This document shows positions 63,100 to 64,000 of a DNA stretch of 64,000 nt, one piece after another. Location of the stretch: IMG/VR virus record IMGVR_UViG_3300005466_000026, positions 1-64,000 of that record; one strand, written 5' to 3'. Every line of letters begins with the position of its first letter. Within the stretch, counting starts at the first letter, position 1. This DNA comes from a virus. Under the pieces are notes generated by a model. It was given only the letters and a program-made list of their open reading frames with translations. It ran no database searches and had not been told where the DNA came from. The position numbers and the translations under genes were made by a program.

Positions 63100-64000
63100 G
63101 ACTTCGTCTTTCCGTAGAGGCAGGCTACCCCGCCAGTGTTGATGTTGCCGCTCTCGAACTGAAAGCGGATCGCCGTAATGGCGACAGCCGTGTTGTATCC
63201 TCCTGAGAAGAGCGTCGACGCGAACATGCTAGCTCCGCCGACTGCCGCACCGTAGACACACTGACCGTACATGCGAAAGAAGTTGGTAGCGCCGCTAGGA
63301 TCAGCGAACTTGATTGTCGCGTCGAAGTCCTCGCCGCTGGCGTTACCGACGTCGAGTGTTCCAGACGAGCGCGTCATGTTCATCTGGCCGAGGTTCGTGT
63401 TGATGGCGGTCGCCTCTGTCGCGCTGGCCTGTGCGCGAACATAGGAACTGTAGCCCGCAGTCTGGTAGGTCGGACCGCCACCCGTGCCGATGCGCAGCCA
63501 AGCCTCGACGTCGTCGGTGGCAGGCTGACATCCGGAGATTACTAGCTCGTAGGTGTCGTAGGTGCTGTCGAGAACGACTTGTCCCACGCCGTCGGTCGGA
63601 GTCGCGCCGTGGACGAAGTCGATAGATCCCCGAGCCGCCGTGAGCTGCACTCGGCTGATGAGCTTGGATCCCACGGCCACGACCGCCGCAGGAGTGTATC
63701 CGACTACGACGTACTTCGCTATCCCGCTGTCGTAGTGCAGCAGATAGTTCGCGTTGATGCGGAGAGCGCCAGCGGTGAGCGCGGTGCCCTCGGCGTCCAC
63801 CACAGCCACCGCGCCGGACGCGTTGATGTTCAGAGTGACGGCTCCGGAGTTGGTGGCGGCTGGCTTCAGTATGAAGTTCATGTTGCCGTCCAGAGCGCCC
63901 GTCAGCGCCGGAGCAGCAGTCGCCGTGACAGTGTTCGTGCCAGAGACAGCCGTGAGAGTTATGGTCGCCCGATTCCAGAGACCAGTGATCTCCTCCAGAA
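63096..64000 (-). CDS. Partial tail/fibre-associated protein
   Basis: Reading leftward, the frame is open from base 64000, so the gene continues outside the window; an in-frame ATG at 63881 is internal. The visible part contains a GAL/NMNF-like strand series (LTAVSGTNTVTATAAP, then NINASGAVAVVDAEGTAL), typical of phage tail proteins that decorate the distal tail or fibre, and a C-terminal beta-rich segment (GYSSYVRAQASATEATA, FRMYGQCVYGAAVGG). The function is inferred from composition and position. Confidence 0.65.
   Translation of the reverse strand, partial: LEEITGLWNRATITLTAVSGTNTVTATAAPALTGALDGNMNFILKPAATNSGAVTLNINASGAVAVVDAEGTALTAGALRINANYLLHYDSGIAKYVVVGYTPAAVVAVGSKLISRVQLTAARGSIDFVHGATPTDGVGQVVLDSTYDTYELVISGCQPATDDVEAWLRIGTGGGPTYQTAGYSSYVRAQASATEATAINTNLGQMNMTRSSGTLDVGNASGEDFDATIKFADPSGATNFFRMYGQCVYGAAVGGASMFASTLFSGGYNTAVAITAIRFQFESGNINTGGVACLYGKTKS

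Noticed and set aside
1-64000. About 30 copies of CCGGGGG/CCCCCGG, some forming hairpins
   Set aside because: About 30 copies are expected by chance for a 7-mer of this composition at about 61 percent GC on two strands, so it is not enriched.
1-64000. Integrase, CRISPR array or insertion sequence
   Set aside because: None seen: no tyrosine or serine recombinase, no regular repeat-spacer array and no transposase in any frame that I could support.

Overview
The window is part of a tailed double-stranded DNA phage genome with an HK97-type head: P27-like small terminase, large terminase, HK97 portal and a prohead protease fused to the major capsid protein. There is no integrase, transposase, rRNA, tRNA or CRISPR array that I can support. 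GC content is high (about 60 percent). A GcrA-family cell-cycle regulator at 29281-29775 and two small proteins with twin-arginine signals point to an alphaproteobacterial host. This is inference; no host sequence is present.

Layout. (1) 1-12755, minus strand: late/structural block. It starts with a NusG-like factor at 12276-12755 and runs through HNH, terminases, small membrane protein and lipoprotein, capsid, portal, collagen-like protein and connector to lectin-like and glycosyltransferase-like proteins, leaving the window at base 1. (2) 12756-13334: AT-rich intergenic region with an iteron-like CACTTTATCA / TGATAGC cluster and a sigma70-like promoter facing right. (3) 13335-29775, plus strand: about 56 tiny, tightly coupled genes, many with zinc ribbons or one membrane helix. 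They include a DUF2786 protein, a GNAT-like protein, a TylF-like methyltransferase, RtcB RNA ligase, a ribbon-helix-helix protein, a PD-(D/E)XK nuclease and GcrA. (4) 29772-37923, minus strand: small proteins of unknown role and a second DUF2786 protein. (5) 37924-38619: noncoding, with a hairpin and a 20-bp perfect palindrome. (6) 38620-56297, minus strand: replication and DNA modification. This holds a family A DNA polymerase, HD phosphohydrolase, thymidylate-synthase homologue, P-loop kinase, radical SAM enzyme, glycosyltransferase-like protein, methyltransferase, HMUDK-helical/aGPT-Pplase-like protein, DnaQ exonuclease, UvrD-like helicase, MazG-like protein and AEP-type primase. (7) 56391-58198, plus strand: SNF2-type helicase and a small gene. 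(8) 58298-64000, minus strand: lysis block with a GH19-like endolysin, several holin/spanin candidates, a cysteine-peptidase-like protein and a secreted M15-like peptidase, preceded by a tail/fibre gene entering from the right edge.

Both edges cut minus-strand virion genes. If the genome is circularly permuted, late transcription would run from about 12.8 kb leftward through base 1, across a missing tail module, in at 64000, through lysis, and stop at the hairpin near 58.2 kb.

The most interesting system is the 42-50 kb cluster. A ThyA homologue that keeps the uracil-reading Asn, a P-loop kinase, a helical kinase-partner/pyrophosphorylase-like protein, a radical SAM enzyme, a glycosyltransferase-like protein and a methyltransferase form the type of gene set known for phage thymidine hypermodification through 5-hydroxymethyl-dU. 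The combination with a WYL-like mini-protein and a UDG-like protein suggests a possibly uncharacterised modified base.
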